Below are positions 1 to 6,171 of a stretch of 6,900 nucleotides of DNA, piece by piece. The stretch lies in assembly GCA_019244945.1 (NCBI GenBank), contig JAFASD010000055.1, forward strand, positions 1 to 6,900, written 5' to 3'. Under the pieces are notes generated by a model. The model searched no databases. It saw only the letters and a program-made list of their open reading frames with translations, and was not told the DNA's origin. Each line of letters begins with the position of its first letter. Within the stretch, counting starts at the first letter, position 1. This stretch comes from Acidobacteriaceae bacterium. Lineage in GTDB: Bacteria; Acidobacteriota; Terriglobia; Bryobacterales; Bryobacteraceae. The translations under genes were made by a program, and so were the position numbers.

Positions 1-767
1 GCGCGATTCACGGCACCCACCACGTAGAAAACTCCTGCGCGCTGCACCACAACCGAATCTCCTGGGTAGAGGTCTATGTTCTCCGACTGGTCTCCCGCAA
101 GAAGCCGCCGGATATCAATCGAGACTGTGGCAGGATCTCCGGCCGAACCGTGTGCCTGGCCCTCAACTTCTGAGGTCAGGTTTAATCTGCGCATGGCGAC
201 ATCCCCTCGCCTCACGATGGCAACATTCGAAGCGTCGTCGGCAATACCTCCCGCCTGCGAGATAACATTCAAGAGCGTAGTGCGGCCAAACAATTGAAAG
301 TTCTGCGGCGCCTTGACCGCGCCGGTGACTGCAATCGCGTGCCCTCGCGATTCTTTGACCTCCACCAGCACGCGCGGCTCGTGCAGCAGTCCACTCTCGC
401 TCAATTTCGCGCTGATAACGTTGCCCAGCGCGGCAGGCGTTTGTCCGGCCGCCATAATTGGATCATTAAGCAGCGGAAGCCGAACGGTTCCATCCGGAGC
501 AACTCGATAAGTGCGTGAGTACTCCGGAACATCGACTACGTAAACATCCAATACATCGTCGGCACTGATTTTGTAAACATCCGCTAACTGAGGCGCTGGA
601 AGCGGCTGCGGATTGTCCGATACGGAAGAGGCATCGGAGGCTCGAACCGGTAACTGCTGGGCCGCGGTGAACTGGCCAAAAAAGGCGCACGTGATTAGGC
701 ACACGCCTAAAGAATGGGCAAGCCTTGTGGGCATCCTGTGGGTTCCGAAATACTTACGAAATCTCAT
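1..767 (-). CDS. Wza-type polysaccharide biosynthesis/export protein, 3' end beyond the window
   Basis: Outer-membrane or periplasmic component that exports capsule or exopolysaccharide. The frame is open from 767 to the window edge (255 codons seen), so the C-terminus is missing. A basic N-terminus leads into a hydrophobic segment (about residues 15-36) ending in TAAQQ, which looks like a signal peptide. There is no clear lipobox, unlike E. coli Wza. Residues 64-140 match the Poly_export domain (YKISADDVLDVYVVDVPEYS, then RVAPDGTVRLPLL). An SLBB-type domain follows at about 145-190 (VTGAVKAPQNFQL, then LLNVISQAGG), and a second one begins at about 247 (FYVVGAVNR). The start is uncertain: ATG at 767 is used, an in-frame ATG lies at 800, and ATG at 734 would give a compact 27-residue signal peptide. 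None has a strong ribosome binding site. It is the fourth gene of the NusG-led operon, 92 bases after the FecR-like gene. The family call is firm; the glycan exported is unknown. Confidence 0.93.
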   Translation of the reverse strand, partial: MRFRKYFGTHRMPTRLAHSLGVCLITCAFFGQFTAAQQLPVRASDASSVSDNPQPLPAPQLADVYKISADDVLDVYVVDVPEYSRTYRVAPDGTVRLPLLNDPIMAAGQTPAALGNVISAKLSESGLLHEPRVLVEVKESRGHAIAVTGAVKAPQNFQLFGRTTLLNVISQAGGIADDASNVAIVRRGDVAMRRLNLTSEVEGQAHGSAGDPATVSIDIRRLLAGDQSENIDLYPGDSVVVQRAGVFYVVGAVNR

Positions 768-859
768 GCGGAATCGTTGTTCCCTGTTCCTTATGTCCAT
801 GCACAAATCCAGCTTTCTGTAGTTTCAGTTTCCATTAAATGGCACGCTTTCCAGGACTT

Positions 860-1537
860 TTAGGGCAGAGTTGGACCTGGTGGCCCAATTCCTATACGCG
901 TCGGTACTGTCAAACCAGACGCTATCGTGCCCTGCCCTGCCAGGATTACAATCGAGGGCTTGTCTTTTTTCGTGGATTGCGAGCCGCGCAACGACGCCTC
1001 AGGAGAGGCCGGGCGAGGCGAACGGGGCTGAGAGATAGTCGCGTAGTGTCCTTCGGGCACCATGTGCAGATCTCCCGATTGATTTTCCACTACCTGAATC
1101 GAACCCCGCCGTGATGAGATGACTATCTTATCCGGCTGCATGCTAACCCAGTACACCGACACCGAGGGCTTCGCAGGCTCAACCGTATACCCGGACGCCT
1201 CCACAGCGAGAGTATCCTTGCCCGACGTTTGAGCGCGAATACTTCCCTCCGAGAGCTGCGCGACTAGACGTCCCAGTACCCGCTCGAATAATACCTTCGT
1301 GTTCTGAAAAAGAGAGGCGCTGACTTCCTTTGGCAAGCTGACCAGAGCGTTGCCGTCCGACCCCGTGCTGACGATGTCGCCTCCCGTGATCGTCCACTCA
1401 TAAGGAATGGGCGCCGAATTTACGTATGCGCTGGTGGACTGGATGACCTCTCCAACAATACTGTGGGTCGCACCCGCCATAACCGGGGCAGCTGACAACA
1501 CTGAAACCGTCATCCTTGAAAGAAAACGTGCCAACAT
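860..1537 (-). CDS. Secreted FecR-domain-like protein of an exopolysaccharide operon
   Basis: Predicted exported protein of 225 residues. The ATG at 1537 is preferred: it begins a signal peptide (MLARFLSRMTVSVLSAAPVMAGA) and lies 10 bases after the stop of the preceding gene. An in-frame ATG at 1600 would overlap that gene and bury the signal peptide. Residues from about 50 to 120 resemble a FecR fold: a GGDIVSTGSDGNALVSLP strand pattern, then SLFQNTKVLFERV, a G-S-I turn and a TLAVEASGYTVEP strand. This resembles the periplasmic domain that senses or binds ligands in FecR-like proteins. The C-terminus is rich in Pro, Gly and Ser and ends in a moderately hydrophobic, glycine-rich stretch. There is no transmembrane helix after the signal peptide and no anti-sigma domain, so classical FecR signalling to a sigma factor is unlikely. 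By position it probably assists polysaccharide assembly or attachment in the periplasm. The family match is by eye and moderate. Confidence 0.6.
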   Translation of the reverse strand: MLARFLSRMTVSVLSAAPVMAGATHSIVGEVIQSTSAYVNSAPIPYEWTITGGDIVSTGSDGNALVSLPKEVSASLFQNTKVLFERVLGRLVAQLSEGSIRAQTSGKDTLAVEASGYTVEPAKPSVSVYWVSMQPDKIVISSRRGSIQVVENQSGDLHMVPEGHYATISQPRSPRPASPEASLRGSQSTKKDKPSIVILAGQGTIASGLTVPTRIGIGPPGPTLP

Positions 1538-1547
1538 TTCTTTGTTT

Positions 1548-1868
1548 CTACCGGTTGGCCCCGTCGCCATTCCTGCCAAGCGCCCCGTCTGCACTGACAA
1601 TTTCGAAAACGTTCTTCAGCAAGCGATGGATCTCGCTGACCTTCTGATCCATGTCGAAGCACCGGCAACGGCTAATCCCCGCTGGCGCCTCGGACGTGAT
1701 CGTGGATAACAATTCCGAGCGAGCGTAATCGGAAAGCGACCGGCCGCCAGATAAAGCGCAGGCCGTCAATAAGGAATTGTATTCCTCTTCCGTCACTCGG
1801 AATACCACGATGCGATTTCGAGGCTTGACCCTCGGCACATCAACTCGCGTACAGCCTGCCGTAGACAT
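1548..1868 (-). CDS. Small ribbon-helix-helix-like protein (MobC/NikA-like), possible DNA-binding regulator
   Basis: A 106-residue protein between the NusG paralogue and the FecR-like gene. Residues 18-54 fit a ribbon-helix-helix layout: a short basic beta strand (NRIVVFRV), a helix (TEEEYNSLLTACALSG), a turn, then a second helix (SLSDYARSELL). The combination of FRVTEEEY with SLSDYAR is typical of the MobC/NikA accessory proteins of plasmid mobilisation. A Cys-rich linker (SRCRCF, 66-71) leads into an amphipathic helix at about 74-92 (DQKVSEIHRLLKNVFEI) that could oligomerise. No relaxase or other plasmid gene is nearby, so a chromosomal regulatory role in the polysaccharide operon fits better than mobilisation. 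It starts 40 bases after the NusG paralogue, with no good ribosome binding site before the ATG. It could instead be an uncharacterised protein with only a superficial RHH pattern. Confidence 0.65.
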   Translation of the reverse strand: MSTAGCTRVDVPRVKPRNRIVVFRVTEEEYNSLLTACALSGGRSLSDYARSELLSTITSEAPAGISRCRCFDMDQKVSEIHRLLKNVFEIVSADGALGRNGDGANR

Positions 1869-1879
1869 TAGTTATTTGT

Positions 1880-1909
1880 GTCTCAGTGAAACAGCATCCG
1901 GGAGATGCT
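1880..1909 (-). other. Two back-to-back intercistronic hairpins
   Basis: Directly after the NusG-paralogue stop codon the minus strand reads AGCATC, loop TCCCG, GATGCT, then GTTTC, loop ACT, GAGAC. The first hairpin has 6 base pairs (arms 1904-1909 and 1893-1898) and uses the last base of the stop codon. The second has 5 pairs including one G-U (1880-1892) and abuts the first. There is no U-tract, so this is not a standard terminator. Possible roles are an mRNA processing or stability element, a pause site, or control of translation of the next gene, whose start is 11 bases on. Confidence 0.35.
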
Positions 1910-2484
1910 CAATTGTGGACGTGTGATGATCGAACTTTGGGTTCAAACCCAACACCCGATTTCACGTGCTCTTGCTCATGATCGACCGATCTTGTGGGCG
2001 TTCCTGATTCCAACAGATCACGGTCGATTTCGAGGGCTACCGCGCGCTGCAACAGATCCACGTTGACCACCACCCGGTATGCCGCCTTTTCTCTCACCAG
2101 AACTCCTTCTACTCCAGAGAGGGGACCTTTGTGAATCCGAATACGCTGGCCTATGCGCAACATCGGCCAAGGCATAATCGGTAGACCGCTGTCCACCATC
2201 GATTTCACCCGATCGATCTCTTCGTCCGACATGGGGCAGGGTTTGCCGCCGAAACCGACCAGTGATAAAACACTAGAAACGCTAAGAACCTTCAGGCGTT
2301 CTTCGAAACTGAACCGGGCAAATACATAACGTGGGAACAATGGCAGTTCAATTGCTTTAACGCGATCAGACCACCGGCGCTTCGAATGGAAGAAAGGTAC
2401 ATATCCATGCACCGACTTGGCTTCAAGCTGTTCCGCTACGCTTTTCTCGTGTTGAGGTTTGACGTACAGTGCGAACCAATTCAT
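1909..2484 (-). CDS. Specialised NusG paralogue (UpxY/RfaH-type transcription antiterminator)
   Basis: A 191-residue NusG-family elongation factor that binds RNA polymerase and helps it through long operons. The NGN domain spans residues 1-100: it opens with WFALYVKPQHEKSVAEQLE, continues with YVPFFHSKRRW, and has the polymerase-binding core LPLFPRYVFARFSFEE. A KOW domain covers about 112-158 (GQRIRIHKGPLSGVEGVLVREK). A polar tail of about 30 residues (160-191) follows, which housekeeping NusG normally lacks. It is a paralogue because it heads a polysaccharide operon and is not beside secE/rplK, and its sequence follows the UpxY pattern seen at capsule loci. In Bacteroides, UpxY proteins act on their own locus. 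Whether this one acts locally or on several loci cannot be told. There is no strong Shine-Dalgarno before the ATG; an ops-like element lies 11 bases upstream instead. The retained KOW domain means a conventional NusG fold is expected; whether it can switch fold as RfaH does is unknown. Confidence 0.93.
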   Translation of the reverse strand: MNWFALYVKPQHEKSVAEQLEAKSVHGYVPFFHSKRRWSDRVKAIELPLFPRYVFARFSFEERLKVLSVSSVLSLVGFGGKPCPMSDEEIDRVKSMVDSGLPIMPWPMLRIGQRIRIHKGPLSGVEGVLVREKAAYRVVVNVDLLQRAVALEIDRDLLESGTPTRSVDHEQEHVKSGVGFEPKVRSSHVHN

Positions 2485-2495
2485 GACGTGTATAT

Positions 2496-2510
2496 CGGCA
2501 GGCTTCCGCC
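2496..2510 (-). promoter_or_regulatory. ops-like element in the leader of the NusG paralogue
   Basis: The minus strand reads GGCGGAAGCCTGCCG, ending 11 bases before the ATG of the NusG paralogue. The enterobacterial ops core recognised by RfaH is, from memory, GGCGGTAG followed by a C-N-T-G type context. This site matches 7 of the 8 core bases and keeps GC-GGNA-GC, the small non-template-strand hairpin that RfaH reads. The substituted base is the T that RfaH contacts in E. coli, so a relative would need altered specificity. The site could also fold as a five-pair RNA stem with one bulge. Functional identity is inference. Confidence 0.4.
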
Positions 2511-2586
2511 ATTGTGAGTCCCAACCAGGAACCCCCCAGGCTCAAAAATCGGGCTGCGAAAACGCACCCCAATCAGGCGAATCCCC

Positions 2587-2615
2587 AGTATCATACGTTG
2601 CGAATACACTTTCAA
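2587..2615 (-). promoter_or_regulatory. Candidate sigma70-type promoter of the polysaccharide operon
   Basis: The minus strand has TTGAAA (2610-2615), a 17-base spacer and GATACT (2587-2592), five and four matches to the -35 and -10 consensus. The predicted start near 2580 gives a leader of about 95 bases that contains the ops-like element, as expected if the transcript must pass that site before the operon. It is the best candidate in the 238-base gap but is unproven. Confidence 0.4.
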
Positions 2616-2664
2616 GATTTCGAAAAGGTGAATGGTACTATTACCTGAATTGGAAGAATGGCCC

Positions 2665-2734
2665 AAAAAACATTAATTCCGGACCCGAACCCAACTCTAC
2701 CCTTACTGGGTAAGCTGGCCCTCTATTCGGGTTC
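2665..2734 (-). terminator. Nested inverted repeat after acs, possible terminator
   Basis: Outer arms at 2726-2734 and 2681-2689 pair 8 of 9 bases. They enclose an inner hairpin with a 5-base stem (TACCC/GGGTA) at 2698-2712. The upstream outer arm covers the last codons of acs (GAACCCGAA). On the minus strand a run of six T follows at 2665-2670, 10 bases past the foot of the hairpin, which is too far for a textbook intrinsic terminator. It would insulate acs from the polysaccharide operon, but efficiency is doubtful. Confidence 0.3.
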
Positions 2735-4681
2735 TTGTTGAGAGGCGAGCTTGGAGACGACCGTAAGGTCTTCTAAAGTCGTGACATCGCCGGTTACGGC
2801 ATGGGTCGTGACAATCTCGCGCAGAAGCCGGCGCATGATCTTGCCGCTGCGGGTCTTTGGAAGCGCATCCGTGAACCGTATCTCCTCCGGTCGGGCAAAG
2901 GGACCGATTTCATGTGCTACCCACTGGCGAAGTTCCTGCCCGAGCGCATCGTGATTCCAATCGCCCTTCTTACAGGTCACGAAGGCGCATACGGCTTGTC
3001 CGGTGATCTCGTGCGGCTTTGCCACCACGGCAGCTTCCGCCACGGCAGGGTGATGTACCAGCGCTGATTCCACCTCCATCGTGCTAAGGCGGTGCCCACT
3101 GACATTCATCACGTCATCTACTCGTCCGAGAATCCAGTAGTAGCCATCATCATCGCGGCGCGCGGCATCGCCGGTGAAGTAAGAACCAGGCACGCGAGAC
3201 CAATACTGCTCTTGGAACCGCTTCGGATCGCCCCAGATGTTGCGAACCATGCTAGGCCATGGCTTGCGGATAATCAGGTACCCTTCGCGGTTGTTTCCCA
3301 AAATTTGGCCATCCGCGTCGACGATATCGACAACAATGCCGGGCAACGGCAGAGTTGCAGAGCCGGGCTTCAGAGCCACGGCGCCCGGCGCAGCCGAAAT
3401 CATGATTGCTCCCGTTTCGGTCTGCCACCACGTATCCACGATCGGGCAGCGCTCTTTTCCGATCACCCGGTAATACCATTCCCAGGCCGCTGGATTAATG
3501 GGCTCTCCGACAGATCCCAGAACCCGCAGGCTGGAAAGGTCGTGCGCGTTGGGCCACTGGTCACCTTGCCGGATTAGCGCGCGAATCGCAGTCGGAGAAG
3601 TATAGAAAATGGAAACTCGATATTTCTCGACAATTTGCCAGAAGCGATCGAAAGCAGGATAATCCGGCGCGCCTTCATACATCACCGAGGTTGCGCCCGC
3701 TGCGAGCGGACCGTAGACGATATAGCTGTGCCCGGTGACCCATCCGATGTCCGCTGTACACCAGTAGACATCGTCCTCGTGCAGATCGAAAACCCACTTC
3801 ATACTCACAGAAGTTTCGAGGAGATACCCTGCGGTTGTATGCAAGATGCCTTTGGGTTTTCCGGTTGTGCCGGACGTATAGAGCACATATAAAGGATGCT
3901 CGGAATCAAGCTCTTCAGCCGGGCACGCTTCCGCATCCTCTTCAACTTGTGGGATCGCCCCGAGTTCGTCATCCTGCTCGTGCCACCAAACGTCACGGCC
4001 TTCTTTCATCGGTATCCCGGAACCGGTGCGCTTGTACACGACCACATGTCGCACATACGGGCAGTCCTCCAGCGCTTCATCCACTGCGCCTTTCAGACGC
4101 ACTTCTTTTCCCCTCCGCCAACCTCCGTCCGCCGTAATCACGACCCAGGCGTCCAGATCCTGTATGCGTGCCTTCAACGCTTCCGCGGAAAAACCGCCAA
4201 ACACCACGCTGTGGACGATCCCGAGCCGGGCGCAGGCAAGCATCGCAATCGGAAGCTCCGGGATCATCGGCATGTAAATGACTGCGCGATCGCCCTTCCG
4301 ATATCCGAGCCCCTTCAGGACAGTCGCAAAGCGGGCGACAAGACGATGTAGCTCTTCATAAGTAATCACGCGCTGATCGCCTGGTTCCCCTTCCCAGATC
4401 AGCGCAGGTTTCGTTCTGCGATCCGTCTTCAGGTGCCGGTCAATGCAGTTGTAGCAGGCGTTTATTGTTCCTCCTGTGAACCACTTCGCGAACGGCGGGT
4501 CCCATTCGAGAGTCTTGGAGAACGGTCGAAACCAAGTCAGTTCATTCAACGCCAAATCGCCCCAGAACCGCTCGGGATCGGCCTTTGCTTGTTCGTAGAG
4601 CTCACGATAAGCGTCGAGGCCTTGCAAATTTGCGCGCTCAACGAAATCAGCGGAGGGCGGGTAGGTTTTCGGGTCACTCAT
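2723..4681 (-). CDS. acsA: Acetyl-CoA synthetase (AMP-forming)
   Basis: Cytoplasmic enzyme that activates acetate with ATP to acetyl-AMP and then forms acetyl-CoA, feeding scavenged acetate into central metabolism. At 652 residues it matches the full length of E. coli Acs. The N-terminal ACS domain holds WFTGGTINACYNCIDRH at 67-83. The nucleotide-binding loop YTSGTTGKPKG is at 268-278. DTWWQTETG (416-424) includes the tryptophan that shapes the small acetate pocket and separates acetate from longer-chain enzymes. The hinge and CoA region, GRVDDVMNVSGHRLS, is at 519-533. PKTRSGKIMRR near the C-terminus has the catalytic lysine (K614), the residue acetylated by Pat-type enzymes and removed by sirtuin deacetylases in other bacteria. 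All key residues are intact. The ATG at 4681 fits the family N-terminus but has no clear ribosome binding site. It stands alone, divergent from the DUF2905 gene, with no adjacent actP or acetylation gene. Confidence 0.98.
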   Translation of the reverse strand: MSDPKTYPPSADFVERANLQGLDAYRELYEQAKADPERFWGDLALNELTWFRPFSKTLEWDPPFAKWFTGGTINACYNCIDRHLKTDRRTKPALIWEGEPGDQRVITYEELHRLVARFATVLKGLGYRKGDRAVIYMPMIPELPIAMLACARLGIVHSVVFGGFSAEALKARIQDLDAWVVITADGGWRRGKEVRLKGAVDEALEDCPYVRHVVVYKRTGSGIPMKEGRDVWWHEQDDELGAIPQVEEDAEACPAEELDSEHPLYVLYTSGTTGKPKGILHTTAGYLLETSVSMKWVFDLHEDDVYWCTADIGWVTGHSYIVYGPLAAGATSVMYEGAPDYPAFDRFWQIVEKYRVSIFYTSPTAIRALIRQGDQWPNAHDLSSLRVLGSVGEPINPAAWEWYYRVIGKERCPIVDTWWQTETGAIMISAAPGAVALKPGSATLPLPGIVVDIVDADGQILGNNREGYLIIRKPWPSMVRNIWGDPKRFQEQYWSRVPGSYFTGDAARRDDDGYYWILGRVDDVMNVSGHRLSTMEVESALVHHPAVAEAAVVAKPHEITGQAVCAFVTCKKGDWNHDALGQELRQWVAHEIGPFARPEEIRFTDALPKTRSGKIMRRLLREIVTTHAVTGDVTTLEDLTVVSKLASQQEPE

Positions 4682-4754
4682 GCGGTTGGGGCCAGTGTAA
4701 CGCAGCCTTGCACGCTCATCGCTACTCTTCCCAAGAGATTTGCGTCAAAGCAGT

Positions 4755-4973
4755 ATGAATGCGGGGCGCTTCCTCGTCTTAGCGGGAATTGTCCTGATTG
4801 CCTTAGGCTTGCTGGTTATCGTGGCGAACCGGTTGAATCTGCCTTTCGGCCGCTTGCCGGGCGATGTCGTGTGGCGCGGCAGACACACCACGGTCTACTT
4901 CCCTTGGGTCACTTGTCTGCTATTGAGCGCCTTAGCTACGTTGCTGTTGTGGCTCTTCGGGCGACGTCCATAA
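4755..4973 (+). CDS. DUF2905 small inner-membrane protein
   Basis: A 72-residue protein with two transmembrane helices (about residues 6-24 and 50-68). Between them is the family signature GRLPGD (32-37), followed by a basic RGR and the TTVYFPWVT segment. The helix-GRLPGD-helix layout and length match the DUF2905 family, found widely in bacteria and without a known function. The ATG at 4755 is chosen because it puts a short polar N-terminus in front of the first helix. An in-frame TTG at 4740 would add five residues and has no better ribosome binding site. It is divergent from acs (73-base gap) and convergent with the signal peptidase gene (10-base gap), so it appears to be monocistronic. Confidence 0.85.
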   Translation: MNAGRFLVLAGIVLIALGLLVIVANRLNLPFGRLPGDVVWRGRHTTVYFPWVTCLLLSALATLLLWLFGRRP

Positions 4974-4983
4974 AGGCGCGAGT

Positions 4984-5580
4984 TCAATGAACCGTTCCGA
5001 TGCGATCCAATGGCCAAAACACGAAAACTGCCTTGCCGTAAATATAGTTCCTCGGGACAAATCCCCACGCCCGGCTATCGTTCGACGAAATCCGATGATC
5101 GCCCAAAACGAAGTATTGATTTTTCGGCACGACGGTCGGCGGGTACGGCCTGTCATCACGGTAGTCGGGCGGAATGTAGTTCTCAACGAGCTTCTTCCCG
5201 TTCACGAGGACGTATCCATCTTCGACCGCGACCGTATCGCCTGGTAATCCGATGACTCGCTTGATGTACGAAGTACTGTTCGTAGTGTCTTCCGGAAACC
5301 AGAACACCACCGTGTCTCCGCGCTTGATGTCATCGAGCCCGAATTTGTAACTGAACTGGTTGATGAACAATCGCTCCTGATCGTAAAGGCTAGGCATCAT
5401 GCTGGTGCCTTCCACCTTCACAGGACGGTACAAGAAGAGAATGACGAGAACCGCGATCAGCACGGAAAGCATCAAGTCGCGGAACCAGGCGACGGTGGTG
5501 ATCAATGCAGAAGGCGATCGTTCGGCGGAAGGGGCATGACCAGGCGCTGGCGTCATCGCTTCAGGAGCAGACTCGCTCAT
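4984..5580 (-). CDS. lepB: Type I signal peptidase
   Basis: Membrane-bound serine protease that removes signal peptides from exported proteins on the outer face of the inner membrane. It has 198 residues. A Pro/Ala-rich cytoplasmic N-terminus of about 30 residues precedes one transmembrane helix (about 34-51). Box B, VEGTSMMPSL, carries the nucleophile Ser60. Box D, YIKRVIGLPGD, carries the general base Lys107. Box E is GDHRISSNDSR (160-170), where His replaces the more usual Asn while the catalytic-site Ser and Asp remain. It has a single anchor helix, like Gram-positive and many non-proteobacterial enzymes and unlike the two-helix E. coli LepB. The ATG at 5580 is the only start that keeps the full N-terminal region; the upstream GGAAG is too distant to be a good ribosome binding site. 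Its 3' end faces the DUF2905 gene with no terminator in the 10-base gap. Confidence 0.97.
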   Translation of the reverse strand: MSESAPEAMTPAPGHAPSAERSPSALITTVAWFRDLMLSVLIAVLVILFLYRPVKVEGTSMMPSLYDQERLFINQFSYKFGLDDIKRGDTVVFWFPEDTTNSTSYIKRVIGLPGDTVAVEDGYVLVNGKKLVENYIPPDYRDDRPYPPTVVPKNQYFVLGDHRISSNDSRAWGFVPRNYIYGKAVFVFWPLDRIGTVH

Positions 5581-5727
5581 AACTGACAGATTAACTTCCA
5601 GATTACTAACAAGGCCCGCGCTACATTACGGGAGGACAACTCACACGCGTGCTTCGCTTCCTAAGCTTTGGACGGCCAAAGAGAAATTTCGGTTGCGAGC
5701 CGAGGGGCGCGGTTATTTAAGCGAACC
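5581..5727. other. Leader region of lepB with one compact hairpin
   Basis: This 147-base gap separates the DUF2934 stop from the lepB start, both on the minus strand. It holds a perfect 6-pair hairpin at 5666-5681 (CTTTGG, four-base loop, CCAAAG) without a U-tract on either strand, so it is not a convincing intrinsic terminator. I found no clear sigma70 promoter for lepB; TAGTAATCT-like sequences are present but lack a matching -35. lepB may be co-transcribed with the DUF2934 gene or use a weak promoter here. Confidence 0.35.
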
Positions 5728-6135
5728 TTATTGTTTTTCTGTGAGCTCACGCTCTGCGCGGAGCCAGTCTTCCTCGGCGGATCCATGAGCATGCCCGCGC
5801 GCGACCCAATAAGAATGCGCAAGCTTAGCGATATCTTCCTGATTGGGCTTGCCTGATCGGACATCTTGCGTGGATGGGGAGCCAGCGCCCGCCCCCGCGG
5901 CCACAGTTTTTGGCACGATCGAGTCTATCGCCGGCTTTTCAGATGTGGCCGGTGACGTTCCTTTGCGGTGATGCTTGGAAGCTATCATTTCATTTGTCTC
6001 GTTTTTCTTCGGCTTGGAAGACGTTGTGGTGCGCGGATTCCCGGCTCCTGCCGCGAGTTTCTGAGTCTCGGGTGCGGTAACTGCGGTATCTTCCGCGATT
6101 TTTTGTGTTTTTTTCGAAGCTTTATTCGACTGCAT
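5728..6135 (-). CDS. DUF2934 domain protein with a long basic disordered N-terminus
   Basis: A 135-residue soluble protein. The C-terminus (about 98-133) is a DUF2934 domain: QEDIAKLAHSYWVARGHAHG followed by EDWLRAERELTE, with the family's conserved Trp, Gly and W-x-x-AE-x-EL pattern. Residues 1-97 are low complexity, rich in Lys, Thr, Ala, Ser and Pro, with KPKK and KHHRK clusters and a repeated AAGAG motif at 28-32 and 79-83. This suggests a disordered, possibly nucleic-acid-binding tail. The domain's function is unknown; similar small proteins occur in acidobacteria and proteobacteria. The ATG at 6135 is preferred over an in-frame TTG at 6162, because a strong promoter overlaps the intervening codons. 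It is divergent from the ABC transporter gene and upstream of lepB in the same orientation. Confidence 0.8.
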   Translation of the reverse strand: MQSNKASKKTQKIAEDTAVTAPETQKLAAGAGNPRTTTSSKPKKNETNEMIASKHHRKGTSPATSEKPAIDSIVPKTVAAGAGAGSPSTQDVRSGKPNQEDIAKLAHSYWVARGHAHGSAEEDWLRAERELTEKQ

Positions 6136-6142
6136 GGAACTT

Positions 6143-6171
6143 ATTCTACCCGCGGCGAACAAATTTGTCAG
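6143..6171 (-). promoter_or_regulatory. Near-consensus sigma70 promoter of the DUF2934 gene
   Basis: The minus strand has CTGACA (6166-6171), a 17-base spacer and TAGAAT (6143-6148), each matching 5 of 6 consensus bases at ideal spacing. The -10 box is 7 bases from the ATG, so transcription would start at about 6136 or 6135, at or one base before the start codon. The transcript would be leaderless, or the true start lies further downstream. Confidence 0.6.

Noticed and set aside
76..702. Short frames on both strands over the exporter gene
   Set aside because: The minus-strand frame running from 767 to the edge carries signal peptide, Poly_export and SLBB patterns; the others are shadows of it.
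832..842. Palindrome CCATTAAATGG before the exporter gene
   Set aside because: Short and AT-rich at the centre, with no nearby promoter; expected by chance in a window of this size.
2423..2512. Minus-strand 29-codon frame (ATG at 2512) overlapping the start of the NusG paralogue, with GGGA a few bases upstream
   Set aside because: It could be a regulatory upstream frame, but it begins inside the ops-like motif and ends inside the gene. Nothing beyond the ATG and a partial Shine-Dalgarno supports translation.
2459..2713. 84-codon plus-strand frame across the leader of the NusG paralogue
   Set aside because: It covers the promoter and ops-like region of the opposite strand, and the translation has no recognisable domain or good ribosome binding site.
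2801..4351. Several plus-strand open frames of 80-161 codons opposite acs
   Set aside because: They lie antisense to a complete, motif-rich acs gene, have no family-like sequence, and are expected from the codon bias of the opposite strand.
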